Of a stretch of DNA of 21,300 nt, positions 1-9,300 are shown piece after piece (position 1 is the stretch's first letter; each line of letters begins with the position of its first letter). The notes beneath the pieces are model-generated. The model worked only from the letters and a program-made list of their open reading frames with translations. It had not been told where the DNA came from and searched no databases. Source of the DNA: Planctomycetaceae bacterium (lineage in GTDB: Bacteria > Planctomycetota > Phycisphaerae > SM23-33); the NCBI GenBank assembly GCA_021371965.1, contig JAJFVE010000132.1, positions 1-21,300 on the forward strand, given 5' to 3'. A program made the translations under genes and the position numbers.

Positions 1-510
<510 letters not shown>

Positions 511-558
511 TCACGCGACATTGCGTATCACCTTAGCGACAAGGGGGGTTGGCGTCCA

Positions 559-596
559 ATTAGTTGATCTAATACCCCGTAGATCGAAATCTAATA
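559..596. promoter_or_regulatory. nested palindromes between gdhA and the LysR gene, possible operator
   Basis: Three short perfect inverted repeats overlap in 38 bp: ATTAG/CTAAT (559-563, 569-573), GATCTA/TAGATC (566-571, 580-585) and TAGAT/ATCTA (580-584, 589-593). The octamer ATCTAATA also occurs twice in direct orientation (567-574 and 589-596), 22 bp apart, about two helical turns. LysR-type regulators bind short interrupted dyads between divergent genes, so this AT-rich patch in a GC-rich gap is the best operator candidate. The binding role is inference; no clear -35/-10 pair was found beside it. Confidence 0.4.
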
Positions 597-643
597 GCTT
601 TCGCGATGATGCGGCGTTAGAACAGCGATATTGCCGCCAAAAC

Positions 644-846
644 GAATTAGCCGTTGTAATGCCCAGGCGAAGACATTTGGCCGCTGAGGTCGCTGAGGAC
701 GCTGAGGGAAGAAGGGGATGAGACGAAGAGGCAAAGAGGCAAAGAGGCAAAGAGGAATGATGGAATGATGGCCACTCTTCCGTCCTGCTATTCTTCTTTC
801 GCCCGTCTTCCTCAGCGTCCTCAGCGACCTCAGCGGCTAATTCAAC
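644..846. repeat. large imperfect inverted-repeat element upstream of the LysR gene
   Basis: Positions 680-707 and 810-837 are a perfect 28-bp inverted repeat, and each arm is itself built from a CGCTGAGG-like unit repeated about every nine bases. The right arm continues as CGGCTAATTC (834-843), whose complement is found at 644-653, so the left arm appears interrupted by about 30 bp. The 102-bp centre holds purine-rich tandem repeats: GCAAAGAG three times (731-754) and GGAATGAT twice (754-769). It contains no convincing gene. It ends about 20 bp before the start codon of the regulator, so it is transcribed as, or lies beside, its leader. It resembles a MITE-like or REP-like dispersed intergenic unit. 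The rest of the 466-865 gap holds only the palindromes at 559-596. Confidence 0.7.
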
Positions 847-865
847 AGGCCGGATTGGAGAAGCG

Positions 866-1750
866 ATGGACATCGCCGCCCTGAAACTATTCTGCGACCT
901 GGTCGAGACCGGTAGCTTCACTCGCAGTGCCGAGGCTGGGGGCATCTCGCAGTCGGCAGTATCGCAGCGCCTGGCGCGCCTCGAGGCGGCGCTGGGCACG
1001 CAGCTCCTGTCGCGCAGCGGCGCGGTGATCGCCCCGACCGAGGCCGGGCAGTCGCTCTACCGCGGGGCCAAAGACATCGTCCGCCGGTACGAGCAGATGC
1101 TCGGCGAAATAACCACCGCGCGCGATAGCGCCGTGGGCATCCTGCGTGTGGGCACGATCTACTCGGTGGGCTTCTACCTGCTCGACGGATACATCCGGCG
1201 GTTCCTGACCGAGCGACCGGGCGTGAACCTCCAGGTCGAGTACACCGACGCCACGCGCATCACCGAGGCCCTGCTCAACGGGCAGATGGACCTGGGCGTG
1301 GTAGCCGAGCCGGCCAAGCATCGATCGCTCGAGGTCGTGCCGCTGATGTCCGAGCCGCTGGTGATGGTCTGCTCGCCCGACCACCGCATGGCGCTGCGGC
1401 GGAGCATCGTGCCGGCCGAGTTGGCGGGTGAGCGGTTCGTGGCCTTTGCCGAAGGGCTGCCCACGCGGCGGCTGATCGACCGCATCCTGGGGCGCTACCA
1501 GGTGAAGGTCAACGTGGTGCTGGAGTTCGACAACATTGACACGCTCAAGCGGGCCATTGAGGTCAACGCCGGGCTGAGCATCCTGCCCACGGCGTCCGTC
1601 CAGCGCGAGCGAGCCGACGGGCACCTGTGCGCCGTGCCCGTCAAGGCCGCCACGCAGTGGGTGCGACAGATCGACATCGTCCGCCGCCGCGGCAAAGCCG
1701 CCTCCCGCGCCGAGCAGGACTTCATGACGATGCTGCGCAGCGGGCAGTAG
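866..1750 (+). CDS. LysR-family transcriptional regulator
   Basis: This is a 294-residue protein of typical LysR length. Residues 1-60 form the winged helix-turn-helix, with the recognition region SQSAVSQRLARLEAALG at about 28-44. A linker helix follows, and a periplasmic-binding-protein-like effector domain runs from about 88 to 290 (for example ILRVGTIYSVG and the GQMDLGVV segment). The ATG at 866 is preceded by GGAG at 857-860, five bases away. The effector is not identifiable from sequence. CysB/CbbR-like members share this layout, but so do many others. The divergent neighbour is gdhA, and nested palindromes lie between the two genes, so autoregulation and control of gdhA are plausible but unproven. 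The leader abuts the right arm of the inverted-repeat element. Confidence 0.93.
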   Translation: MDIAALKLFCDLVETGSFTRSAEAGGISQSAVSQRLARLEAALGTQLLSRSGAVIAPTEAGQSLYRGAKDIVRRYEQMLGEITTARDSAVGILRVGTIYSVGFYLLDGYIRRFLTERPGVNLQVEYTDATRITEALLNGQMDLGVVAEPAKHRSLEVVPLMSEPLVMVCSPDHRMALRRSIVPAELAGERFVAFAEGLPTRRLIDRILGRYQVKVNVVLEFDNIDTLKRAIEVNAGLSILPTASVQRERADGHLCAVPVKAATQWVRQIDIVRRRGKAASRAEQDFMTMLRSGQ

Positions 1751-1768
1751 AAGCGGCTTTGGGCTTTG

Positions 1769-1843
1769 GACCTCAGGCTTCAGGCGCAGGAGCCCAGAGG
1801 TTCTCCCCGACGTCCGAAGCCCGAGGCCTGAAGTCTGTTTTTT
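1769..1843 (+). terminator. possible intrinsic terminator after the LysR gene
   Basis: Positions 1769-1784 and 1820-1835 can pair at 13 of 16 positions, and a run of six T (1838-1843) follows. It sits 18 bp past the stop codon. The loop is long (35 nt), so this may instead be a degenerate intergenic repeat built of CAGGCTTC-type words. Confidence 0.4.
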
Positions 1844-1947
1844 GCCAGAACTCCGGTGGCTATGTCCGGTTCAATTAGGGACGGTGCAGTCTGCTCGCGT
1901 CAGGGCGAACAACACTGTCGGGTTCCTTCTTCGCACGAGGTGATGCT

Positions 1948-4900
1948 GTGAAACAAGACATCGCACGCACGAAACTCTCGCTGGTTGTGGCGATGGCCGT
2001 TCTGGCCGCTGGGGTTGCTTTGGCGCCGCTGGCGGCGACGGCCCAGGACGCCCAGCCCTCCGACCCGGCCCTGGACCAGTACTACAACGCCAACGCCCTC
2101 TACAATCGCAAGCTCTACCAATTGGCCGTCAAGGAATACGAAACCTTCCTCCAGGCCAACCCCCAGCACGCCAAGGCCGGCATGGCCCGATACGGCTTGG
2201 CGCTGTCCTACTACTTCATGAAGGATTGGGCCAAGACCGCCCCGCTGCTGGACCAGGCGATGCAGGACGCCGCCGTCCCCGACAAGGACGCCGTCAGCAA
2301 CAAGCTCGGTTCGGCGTACCTGGCCCTGGACAAGAATGAACTGGCAGAGAAGGCCTTCACCTACAGCGCCGGCAACGCCAAGGATGAGAGCCGCAAGATC
2401 GAGGGCCTGGTGGGCCTGACCGAGTCGCGATTCCGCCAGGAGAAGTGGGACCAGACCATCGCCGCGGCGGACCAGTTCATGGCCATCGGGGCCAAGAGCT
2501 CCTTTGCCCCGCACGTGCAGTTCCTGGGCGCCATCGCCCGCTTCCGCACGGCAAAGTACGAAGAAGCCGCCAAGGTCTTCGCCGCCATCGTCGCCGACAA
2601 GGAGCCATCCTCTTATAAGCACCCCGCGACGTACCTGCTGGCCGAGTGCAAGCGCGAGGCCGGGGCGCTGGAAGAGTCCATACCGCTGTACACGCAGGCA
2701 GCCGTCAAGGACAGCGGCGCCTACGCCGAAGAGGCCCACTACCGCCTGGCCTACGTCTGCTTCATGTTGAAGAAATACGACCAGTCCATCGCGCAGTTCA
2801 CCAGCTTTCTGGCGACGTACCCCAAGAGCACGCAGGCGCCGAACGCCTCGCTGTATCTGGGCCGCTCGCAGTACGAAGCCAAGCAGTACCCCCAGGCCGC
2901 GGCGACCCTCACGCCGTTGACGAACCTGCCCGTCGTGGGCGCCGATGCCACGCTGTGGCTGGCCAAGACCAACGCCCAGCAGAAGCAGTTTGCCCAGATC
3001 GAGACGGCCCTGACGGCCGCCATGGGCGCGCTCAAGGCCTCGCCGCTGGCGGCCGAGTTGTACTTCGAGCTCGGCGACGCCCAGCGCGAGCTGGCCAAGT
3101 ATAAGGAAGGCGCCGCGTCGTTTGCCCTGGCGGTGGCCGCCGGCGGCGACAAGCCGCTGGCCTCGGTGGCGATGTACCTCCAGGCGTTCTGCCTGCACAA
3201 GGCCGCCGATTATCCCGCCAGCCTGGCCCTGTGCCAGGCGTACCTGGCCAAGTATGCCAAGGGCGCCCAGGCCGAAGATGCGGCGTTCCTCCAGGGGGAG
3301 AACCTCATGCTTACGGCCAAGATCGACGAGGCGCTGGCTGCCTACGGAGCCTACCTTGCCGCGTATCCCAAGGGCCAGTATGTCAGCACCGCCCAGATGC
3401 GCATGGGCGAGGGGCTCTATCAGAAGCAGGAGTGGGCCAAGGTGCTTGCGGCCGTCGAGCCGCTGACCGCGGCCGCCGTCAAGGAAGAGGGCATCTTCGC
3501 GCGGTTGTGGTTCATCGTCGGCGAGGCGCAGTTCCGCCTCAAGGCCGACGCCAAGGCCGTCGAGGCGTATGAGAAGTTCATCGCCGCCCACGCCCAGCAC
3601 GACAACGCCGACGCGGCGCTGTTCAACCAGGCGATGGCGTACAAGAACCTGGCTAAGGACGACCAGTCGGCGGCCTCGCTCAACAAGCTGCTGGCGGGCT
3701 ATCCCAAGAGCAAGCTGCTGATCGACGCCGGCGTGGCGCTGGGTCGCATCCACTATAACGCCAAGCGATATGACCAGGCGCGGGCGGCGTTGACGGCCCC
3801 AGCCGCGGCCGGCGACGCCGACGGGCAGTACCTGATGGGATGGGTCGCCCTGGCGGAGAAGAAGGACGACGAAGCGCTGGCGTCGTTCAACGCCCTGCTG
3901 GCCAAGAACCCCCAGCACGCCCTGTCGTTCGACGCGGCGCTGCAAGTGGCGGCCATCCAGGTTCGCAAGGAACAGTTCGCCCAGGCTCAGCAGTCGCTGA
4001 CGGCGTTGATCGCCGCCCAGCCCAATCACGAGAAGATCGACCAGGCGGTGTTTTATCTTGGCCGCTGCATGTGGCAACTCAAGCAGTTCGACGGCGCCGC
4101 CCAGCAGTTCACGCGCGTGCTGACGCAGTTCCCCAAGTCGACGGTGGCCGACCAGGCGATGTACGGTCTGGCGTGGTGCCAGAAGGATCTCAAGCAGGCC
4201 CCGGCCGCGATGGAGACCTACCAGAAGTTCCTGACCGCCTACCCGACCAGCGCCTGGGCGCAGGACGTGTCGCTGGAGCTGGCGGAACTGGAGTTTGAAG
4301 CCAAGGCGTACGACAAGGCGGTCACCCGCCTGACGGCGATGGCCAAGGACGCCCGCAAGGACCTGATCGCGAAGATCTACTATCGCCTGGGCTGGTGCTA
4401 TTACAACAAGGACGAGATGGGCAAGGCCGCCGAGAGTTTCGAGGCGGCGCTGAAGGACCCGGCCATCGAGCCGCTGACCAAGGCCATCGCCCTGTACCAG
4501 GCGGGCGAGTCGGCGCTGAAGCTCAAGGAGTTCGAGCGGGCCAACGGTCATTTCGCCGCGGCCGTGGCGATGAACAATCCCAAGATCGACGAGCCGGCGC
4601 TGCTTCGTCTGGGCGAATGCCAGAGCCTGGTCAACCAGTGGGCGCCCAGCCAGCAGAGCTACACGCAGTTCCTGGCCAAGTACCCCAAGAGCGACCTGAC
4701 GCTGCAGGCGCTGTTCGGCCAGGCCTGGGCGATGGAGAACCAGAAGCTCTACCCCCAGGCGATCGAGACGTATCGCAAGGTGGTCGCCGCCGGCCGGCGC
4801 GACGCCACCAGCGCCCGCAGCCAGTTCCAGATCGGCGAGTGCCTGCTGGCGGGCAACCAGCTTGACGACGCCATCAAGGAGCTGACGCTGGTCGACGTGA

Positions 4901-5073
4901 AATACGGCCTGCCGCAGTGGAGCTCCAAGGCGATCCTGGAGATGGGTCGCGTTTTGAAGATGCAGAAGAAGGACGATCAGGCCGCTGAACGGTTCAAGGA
5001 AGTCGTGGCCAAGTTTGCCGACACCGATGCGGCGATCGTAGCCAAGAAGATGCTCGAAGGTAAACCAGAATAA
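1948..5073 (+). CDS. secreted tetratricopeptide-repeat protein (CpoB/YbgF- or BamD-like repeats), 1041 aa
   Basis: This is a large exported TPR scaffold. Residues 1-32 look like a Sec signal peptide: basic start, hydrophobic LVVAMAVLAAGVALA, and an ATA site before Q33. No lipobox cysteine is visible, so it is probably soluble in the periplasm. The rest is tandem helix-pair repeats of about 34-37 residues, many with the turn YPKS/FPKS followed by A..A.Y.LG, as in TolA-binding CpoB/YbgF and BamD. The start is GTG at 1948, with GAGG at 1937-1940. It is first in a tight cluster: its stop overlaps the Shine-Dalgarno of the ExbB gene 13 nt downstream. The context suggests a periplasmic partner of the ExbB/ExbD-driven complex. 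The partner role is inferred from gene order and from the Tol-Pal precedent. No clear sigma-70 promoter was seen at 1844-1947. Confidence 0.92.
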   Translation: MKQDIARTKLSLVVAMAVLAAGVALAPLAATAQDAQPSDPALDQYYNANALYNRKLYQLAVKEYETFLQANPQHAKAGMARYGLALSYYFMKDWAKTAPLLDQAMQDAAVPDKDAVSNKLGSAYLALDKNELAEKAFTYSAGNAKDESRKIEGLVGLTESRFRQEKWDQTIAAADQFMAIGAKSSFAPHVQFLGAIARFRTAKYEEAAKVFAAIVADKEPSSYKHPATYLLAECKREAGALEESIPLYTQAAVKDSGAYAEEAHYRLAYVCFMLKKYDQSIAQFTSFLATYPKSTQAPNASLYLGRSQYEAKQYPQAAATLTPLTNLPVVGADATLWLAKTNAQQKQFAQIETALTAAMGALKASPLAAELYFELGDAQRELAKYKEGAASFALAVAAGGDKPLASVAMYLQAFCLHKAADYPASLALCQAYLAKYAKGAQAEDAAFLQGENLMLTAKIDEALAAYGAYLAAYPKGQYVSTAQMRMGEGLYQKQEWAKVLAAVEPLTAAAVKEEGIFARLWFIVGEAQFRLKADAKAVEAYEKFIAAHAQHDNADAALFNQAMAYKNLAKDDQSAASLNKLLAGYPKSKLLIDAGVALGRIHYNAKRYDQARAALTAPAAAGDADGQYLMGWVALAEKKDDEALASFNALLAKNPQHALSFDAALQVAAIQVRKEQFAQAQQSLTALIAAQPNHEKIDQAVFYLGRCMWQLKQFDGAAQQFTRVLTQFPKSTVADQAMYGLAWCQKDLKQAPAAMETYQKFLTAYPTSAWAQDVSLELAELEFEAKAYDKAVTRLTAMAKDARKDLIAKIYYRLGWCYYNKDEMGKAAESFEAALKDPAIEPLTKAIALYQAGESALKLKEFERANGHFAAAVAMNNPKIDEPALLRLGECQSLVNQWAPSQQSYTQFLAKYPKSDLTLQALFGQAWAMENQKLYPQAIETYRKVVAAGRRDATSARSQFQIGECLLAGNQLDDAIKELTLVDVKYGLPQWSSKAILEMGRVLKMQKKDDQAAERFKEVVAKFADTDAAIVAKKMLEGKPE

Positions 5074-5086
5074 GGAAGAGCGGACT

Positions 5087-5884
5087 ATGTCTCGATTCAT
5101 GAAGTCCATATTCAGGCTGACGGTGATGATGCTGGTGCTGGGCGTGTGCCTGTCGGCCGCCCAGGTCTTGGCACAGGCCAAAGATCAGCCGGCCAAGATG
5201 GGCGAGAAGGCCCTGGCCCAGGCCGCGGCCGCCAAGGATAAGAACGCTGCCCCCGAGAAAGAGACGCTATTGTCGCTGATCCGCAAGGGCGGCGTGGTCA
5301 TGATCCCGATCTTCCTGGTCTCGATCGTGGCGGTGGCGGTGGCCATCGAACGCTTTCTGACGCTGCGGCGCAGCAAGGTCATTCCCCCGACCTTCATCGA
5401 AGGGCTCAAGCTGGCCTTCGCGGGCGACCCGTCGCGCACGGCCGAGGCCATCGCATATTGCGACAGCAATCCCTGCCCGCTCAGCCAGGTGATCAAGGGC
5501 GGCATCCGCCGGCTCGACCACGGGTACGACGCGGTCGAGAAAGGCATCGAGGACGCCGGCGGGCGAGAAGTCTACAAGCTCAAACGCAGCCTGCGCCCGC
5601 TGATCTCGATGGCGGCCATCGAACCGCTGCTGGGCCTGCTGGGCACCGTGTACGGTCTGATCACATGCTTCGAGACCGCATCGGCGGCCACCAAGGACAA
5701 GACCCAGGGCTTGGCCAGGGGCATTTACGAGGCCATGGTGACGACGGCCGCGGGGCTGACCATCGCCATCCCGATCCTGATCGTCGTGCAGATTCTGGCC
5801 AGCAAGGTCGACATGCTGGTCGACAACATGGACGATCAGGCCATCGAGTTCCTGGAATACTCGCTCCAGCAGAAGGGCAAGTAA
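5087..5884 (+). CDS. exbB: MotA/TolQ/ExbB proton-channel protein
   Basis: This is an inner-membrane proton-channel subunit that uses the proton-motive force with ExbD to drive a TonB/TolA-type partner. The 265-aa sequence begins with an extra hydrophobic, signal-like segment (about 8-31, LAQA site), common in ExbB relatives with an extended N-terminus. TM1 is at about 69-88, TM2 at 172-195 (PLLGLLGTVYGL) and TM3 at 211-237 (GIYEAMVTTAAGL). Aligned with E. coli ExbB, T187, E215 and T220 match the functionally important T148, E176 and T181. The ATG at 5087 has AAGGAAG at 5072-5078. ExbB and TolQ cannot be told apart by sequence alone, so the symbol denotes the family. Spacing of 13 nt before and 21 nt after argues for an operon. 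Confidence 0.95.
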   Translation: MSRFMKSIFRLTVMMLVLGVCLSAAQVLAQAKDQPAKMGEKALAQAAAAKDKNAAPEKETLLSLIRKGGVVMIPIFLVSIVAVAVAIERFLTLRRSKVIPPTFIEGLKLAFAGDPSRTAEAIAYCDSNPCPLSQVIKGGIRRLDHGYDAVEKGIEDAGGREVYKLKRSLRPLISMAAIEPLLGLLGTVYGLITCFETASAATKDKTQGLARGIYEAMVTTAAGLTIAIPILIVVQILASKVDMLVDNMDDQAIEFLEYSLQQKGK

Positions 5885-5905
5885 TCCCCCGCAAGAGGTA
5901 GTTCC

Positions 5906-6346
5906 ATGAGAATCCCTCGCACGGAAGAGATTGACGACAATCCCATTCAGATGACCAGTCTGATGGACCTGATGTTCATCCTGCTGATCTTCTACGTGGC
6001 CACCACGACTTTTCAGGAAGAGGAAAAGGACGAGCAGGTCCAACTGCCCGAGACCAGCCTCCAGAGCACGATCTCTGCCGCCAGCAAGCTGATGATCATC
6101 AACGTCCGCACGGCCGCTTCGTCTGAGACGGGCGAGTATTACGTGATCAGCGGGCGGGCGATGAACCTGGCGCAGTTGACGGCGATGATCACCGGCGAGG
6201 TCAAGAAAGACACCAAGCAGAAGGTGCTGATCCGCGGCGACCGCAGCGCGTTCCACGGTCAGGTGGCCGCCGCGCTGGCGGCCTGCAAACGCGCCGGAGT
6301 GGACCAGGCCAACATCGCCTACGACGTCAAGCCGCTGGCCAACTAG
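5906..6346 (+). CDS. exbD: ExbD/TolR biopolymer transport protein
   Basis: This 146-aa protein is the partner of the upstream ExbB/TolQ channel. It has a short cytoplasmic N-terminus, a single transmembrane helix at about 16-36 (MTSLMDLMFILLIFYV), and a periplasmic domain to the end. D21 occupies the position of the essential membrane aspartate of ExbD (D25) and TolR (D23). The C-terminal part, with KVLIRGDRSAFHGQV, is the usual ExbD fold signature. The ATG at 5906 has an AAGAGG Shine-Dalgarno at 5893-5898. Only one ExbD copy is present, whereas many planctomycete loci carry two. ExbD versus TolR is not resolved by sequence. The giant gene that follows after 37 nt is the candidate energised partner. 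Confidence 0.95.
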   Translation: MRIPRTEEIDDNPIQMTSLMDLMFILLIFYVATTTFQEEEKDEQVQLPETSLQSTISAASKLMIINVRTAASSETGEYYVISGRAMNLAQLTAMITGEVKKDTKQKVLIRGDRSAFHGQVAAALAACKRAGVDQANIAYDVKPLAN

Positions 6347-6383
6347 CCCGCGCCGCTGAACAAAAAGGAAGCCTCACAACCCA

Positions 6384-9300
6384 ATGCCGTCCAACAGCCA
6401 AACCAGTGCCCGCCCGCGCCGCAGCGGCAAGTGGCGCCTCGCCAAGCTGACCGCCCTGTCGCTGCTGGCGGTGGTCGTTGCGGCGATTCTGGTGGTGCTG
6501 ATCTTCGTGCCGGGCTCGTATCGCAAATACACCAATGGCATGGGCGTCGAGCAGCGCTTCGGCGCCGGGCTGGTGCGGGACGTGATCTGGGAAGCCCCGC
6601 GACCGGCCGGGGGCGAGATCAACTCCGAAGGCACCAACGTCCAGCCGGGCGTGTCGGCCCGCGGCGAGGTGATGATCTTCGTCCGCAAGACGGACGCCGA
6701 CGAGGGCGACCTGTACGTCAGCTACTGGCGAGACGACCAGTGGAGCAAGCCCGAAGCCATCGCCGAGATCAACAGCCAGTACGCCGAGGGCGGCCCGGAG
6801 CTTTCGCGCAACGGCAAGATGCTGTACTTCCACAGCGACCGTCCCGGCGGCTACGGCGGGCACGACCTCTGGGCCAGTTTCCTGCAGAACGGGCGATGGA
6901 GCAAACCGTTCAACCTGGGCAAAGAGGTCAACAGCGAGTTTGACGAAGTCGACCCCGCACTGAACCACGACGGATCGAAGCTCTACTTCTCGTCCAACCG
7001 CCCGCACGAGGATGTCACGCCCGAGCAGCGCAAGGAACTGTGGGTCAAGGCCCTCAAGGACCGCGCCAACAGCGACTACGACATCTTCTGCTCGCAAGCG
7101 GTAGCGGCCCCCAAGGGCGAGAACCCCTTCGCCGACGTGAACTACCGCGAGAAGATCATCACGGCCCTGGGCGGCAGCCCGGAGACGGAAAAGGCCGTCA
7201 TCGCGGCGCTGGACTGGCTGACGCGCAACCAGGAGCCCGCGGGTAACTGGTCGGCTTCAAAGCACGGCGGCGGATGCTCCGACGACGCGGTGACGGCCTT
7301 CGCGACCCTGTGCTATATGGGCTGGGGCGCCAAGCACAACGAGGACGGCCTGTACCGCAAGCCGCTGGAAAAGGCGATTAAGTGGATGCTGGCCAAGCAG
7401 CCCGCCGATGGCGACTGGACGCGAGGCACCGGCAGCGGCAACGGCATGTACTGCCACGGCGTGGTGACCACCGCGCTGGCCGAGGCGTACACCGTCAGCA
7501 AAGATCCCGCCGTGCTCGAAGCCCTCAAGAAGGCTGTGGCCGTCATCATCAAAGCACAGAGCCCCACCGGCGGATGGCGGTACACTTCGCAGCCGACGGA
7601 CTCGGACACCTCGGTCGTCGGCTGGCAGGTGATGGCCCTCAAGAGCGCCGAGATGGCCGGCGTGGCGATTCCTGAAAGCGTCTTTGCCGGCGCGCGGAAA
7701 TGGCTGGACACGGCTGGAGGCGGCGCCCACAAGGGCCTGTACGGTTACGGCGGTCCGGGTCCGCAGGGCCCGCTGGTGCCCGAGGGCATGTTCAGCCAGC
7801 AGTTGCTGGGCTTGCCCGGGACGGACGCGCGTGCGGAAGAGTCGGCCAACTTCGTGATGACGCAGTTGACTCCTGGCCCCAACGACTACGCGACATATTA
7901 CGGCACGCTGGCGGCGTTCCAGCACGGCGGGGACCTGTGGGAGAAGTGGAACCCGGCGATGAAGGCCTACGTGCTGGGCGACCAGGTCAAGACCGGCCCG
8001 CAGGCGGGCAGCTGGGAGCCTGGCGGCAAGACCTACGGCGGCAACGGCGGGCGCGTCTACATCACGGCGATGTACACGCTGTCCCTGGAGGTCTACTACC
8101 GCCTACTGCCGATGTACAACACCAAGGGGGCAGCCGGCGCCGCGGTCAAGAAGTCCTCGCAGAAGACCGTCCGCGAACGCATCGAGCCGACGACCGACAA
8201 CGCCCCCAAGGCCCCGGCGCAACTGACAGCCGAGTGGGTCGAGGCCCTGAGCAGCAAAGGCTCCAGCGACCGCGGCGTGTCCCTGACGCGCGAAGGCGAC
8301 CTGGTGTACTTCAGCTCCAACCGCTCCGGCGGCCTGGGCGGGTACGACATCTATAGAGCCAGAATCATCAACGGTCAGTTCCAGAAAGTCGTCAACGTTG
8401 GCTCGCCGATCAACACGCGCGCCAACGAGCGCGACCCGTCCCTGCACAGCCACGGCTTCGCGATGGCGCTGGTCAGCGACCGCAGCCGTGACATCTCCGG
8501 CGGCATCGGCGTGTACGAAACGATTTCGCGCGACGTCGAGCCGGCGACGGATCTGTCATCGTTCTGGAACCTGTTCAACGCGATCAAGTGGTGGCTGCTG
8601 CTGGCGGTTCTCGCCCTGGCGGCGCTGATCTGGATGTTGTGGATGCTCTTTGGTCCCAAGCGAGACAAGATGGGCCTGCTGGCCAAGTGCATTCTGGCCT
8701 CGATCGCGGCGCACCTGCTGCTGCTGTTGATCATGGGCGTCTACAACATGTCCGTCACGATCGCCGAGGATCCCGGCATCAACGGGATGGAGATCGCCGT
8801 CGACGCCGACGCGCTGGCCAGCGAGAAGATGTCGACCGACATGCGGGAGAACGTCACCGACATCAAGAACCCCGACGCGCAGACGAACGTCAACATGCAG
8901 ACGCTGCCCACGCCCGTCGACAACCCGATGAAGATGCAGCCGGTCACGCCGGCCGAGGCTGCTTTGCAGGTCAACCAGGCCAACATCGACGTGCGGATCC
9001 CGGTGCAGGAGCAGGCCCAGCGCGACTCGCTTAAGAGCTCGCAGGTCGCTCGCGACGTCGTGGCCAAGGTGCAGCTGGGCAGCGAAGACATCAAGGTCGA
9101 AGAGGCGCCCGCCGCCCCGGCGGCCAAGGAAGCGGCCGTTCCCAGGGCCGACGCCTCCGCCGTCGGCAGCGCGGCGGCTTCGCATGACAACGCCGTCTCC
9201 GACAAACCGCAGGCCGCCGCCGCGGGCGCTGCGGCAGCACAGTCCGCGTCGGCGGCCCAGGCGATGGACTCGGCGGCCGTGTCCGCGATGGCGGTCGGCC

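Noticed and set aside
731..754. Tandem GCAAAGAG repeats as a CRISPR remnant
   Set aside because: The units are 8 bp with no spacers and no cas genes are present; they belong to the inverted-repeat element.
1900..5181. Open minus-strand frame of about 1090 codons opposite the TPR gene
   Set aside because: It is the antisense reading of a repetitive GC-rich gene. Its composition (His, Arg, Leu, Gly rich) has no domain sense, and the plus-strand reading has signal peptide, TPRs and operon spacing.
7143..8117. Functional squalene/terpene cyclase
   Set aside because: The catalytic DxDD is DSDT in both toroids, and the domains are fused to propeller and transmembrane parts with a predicted periplasmic location.
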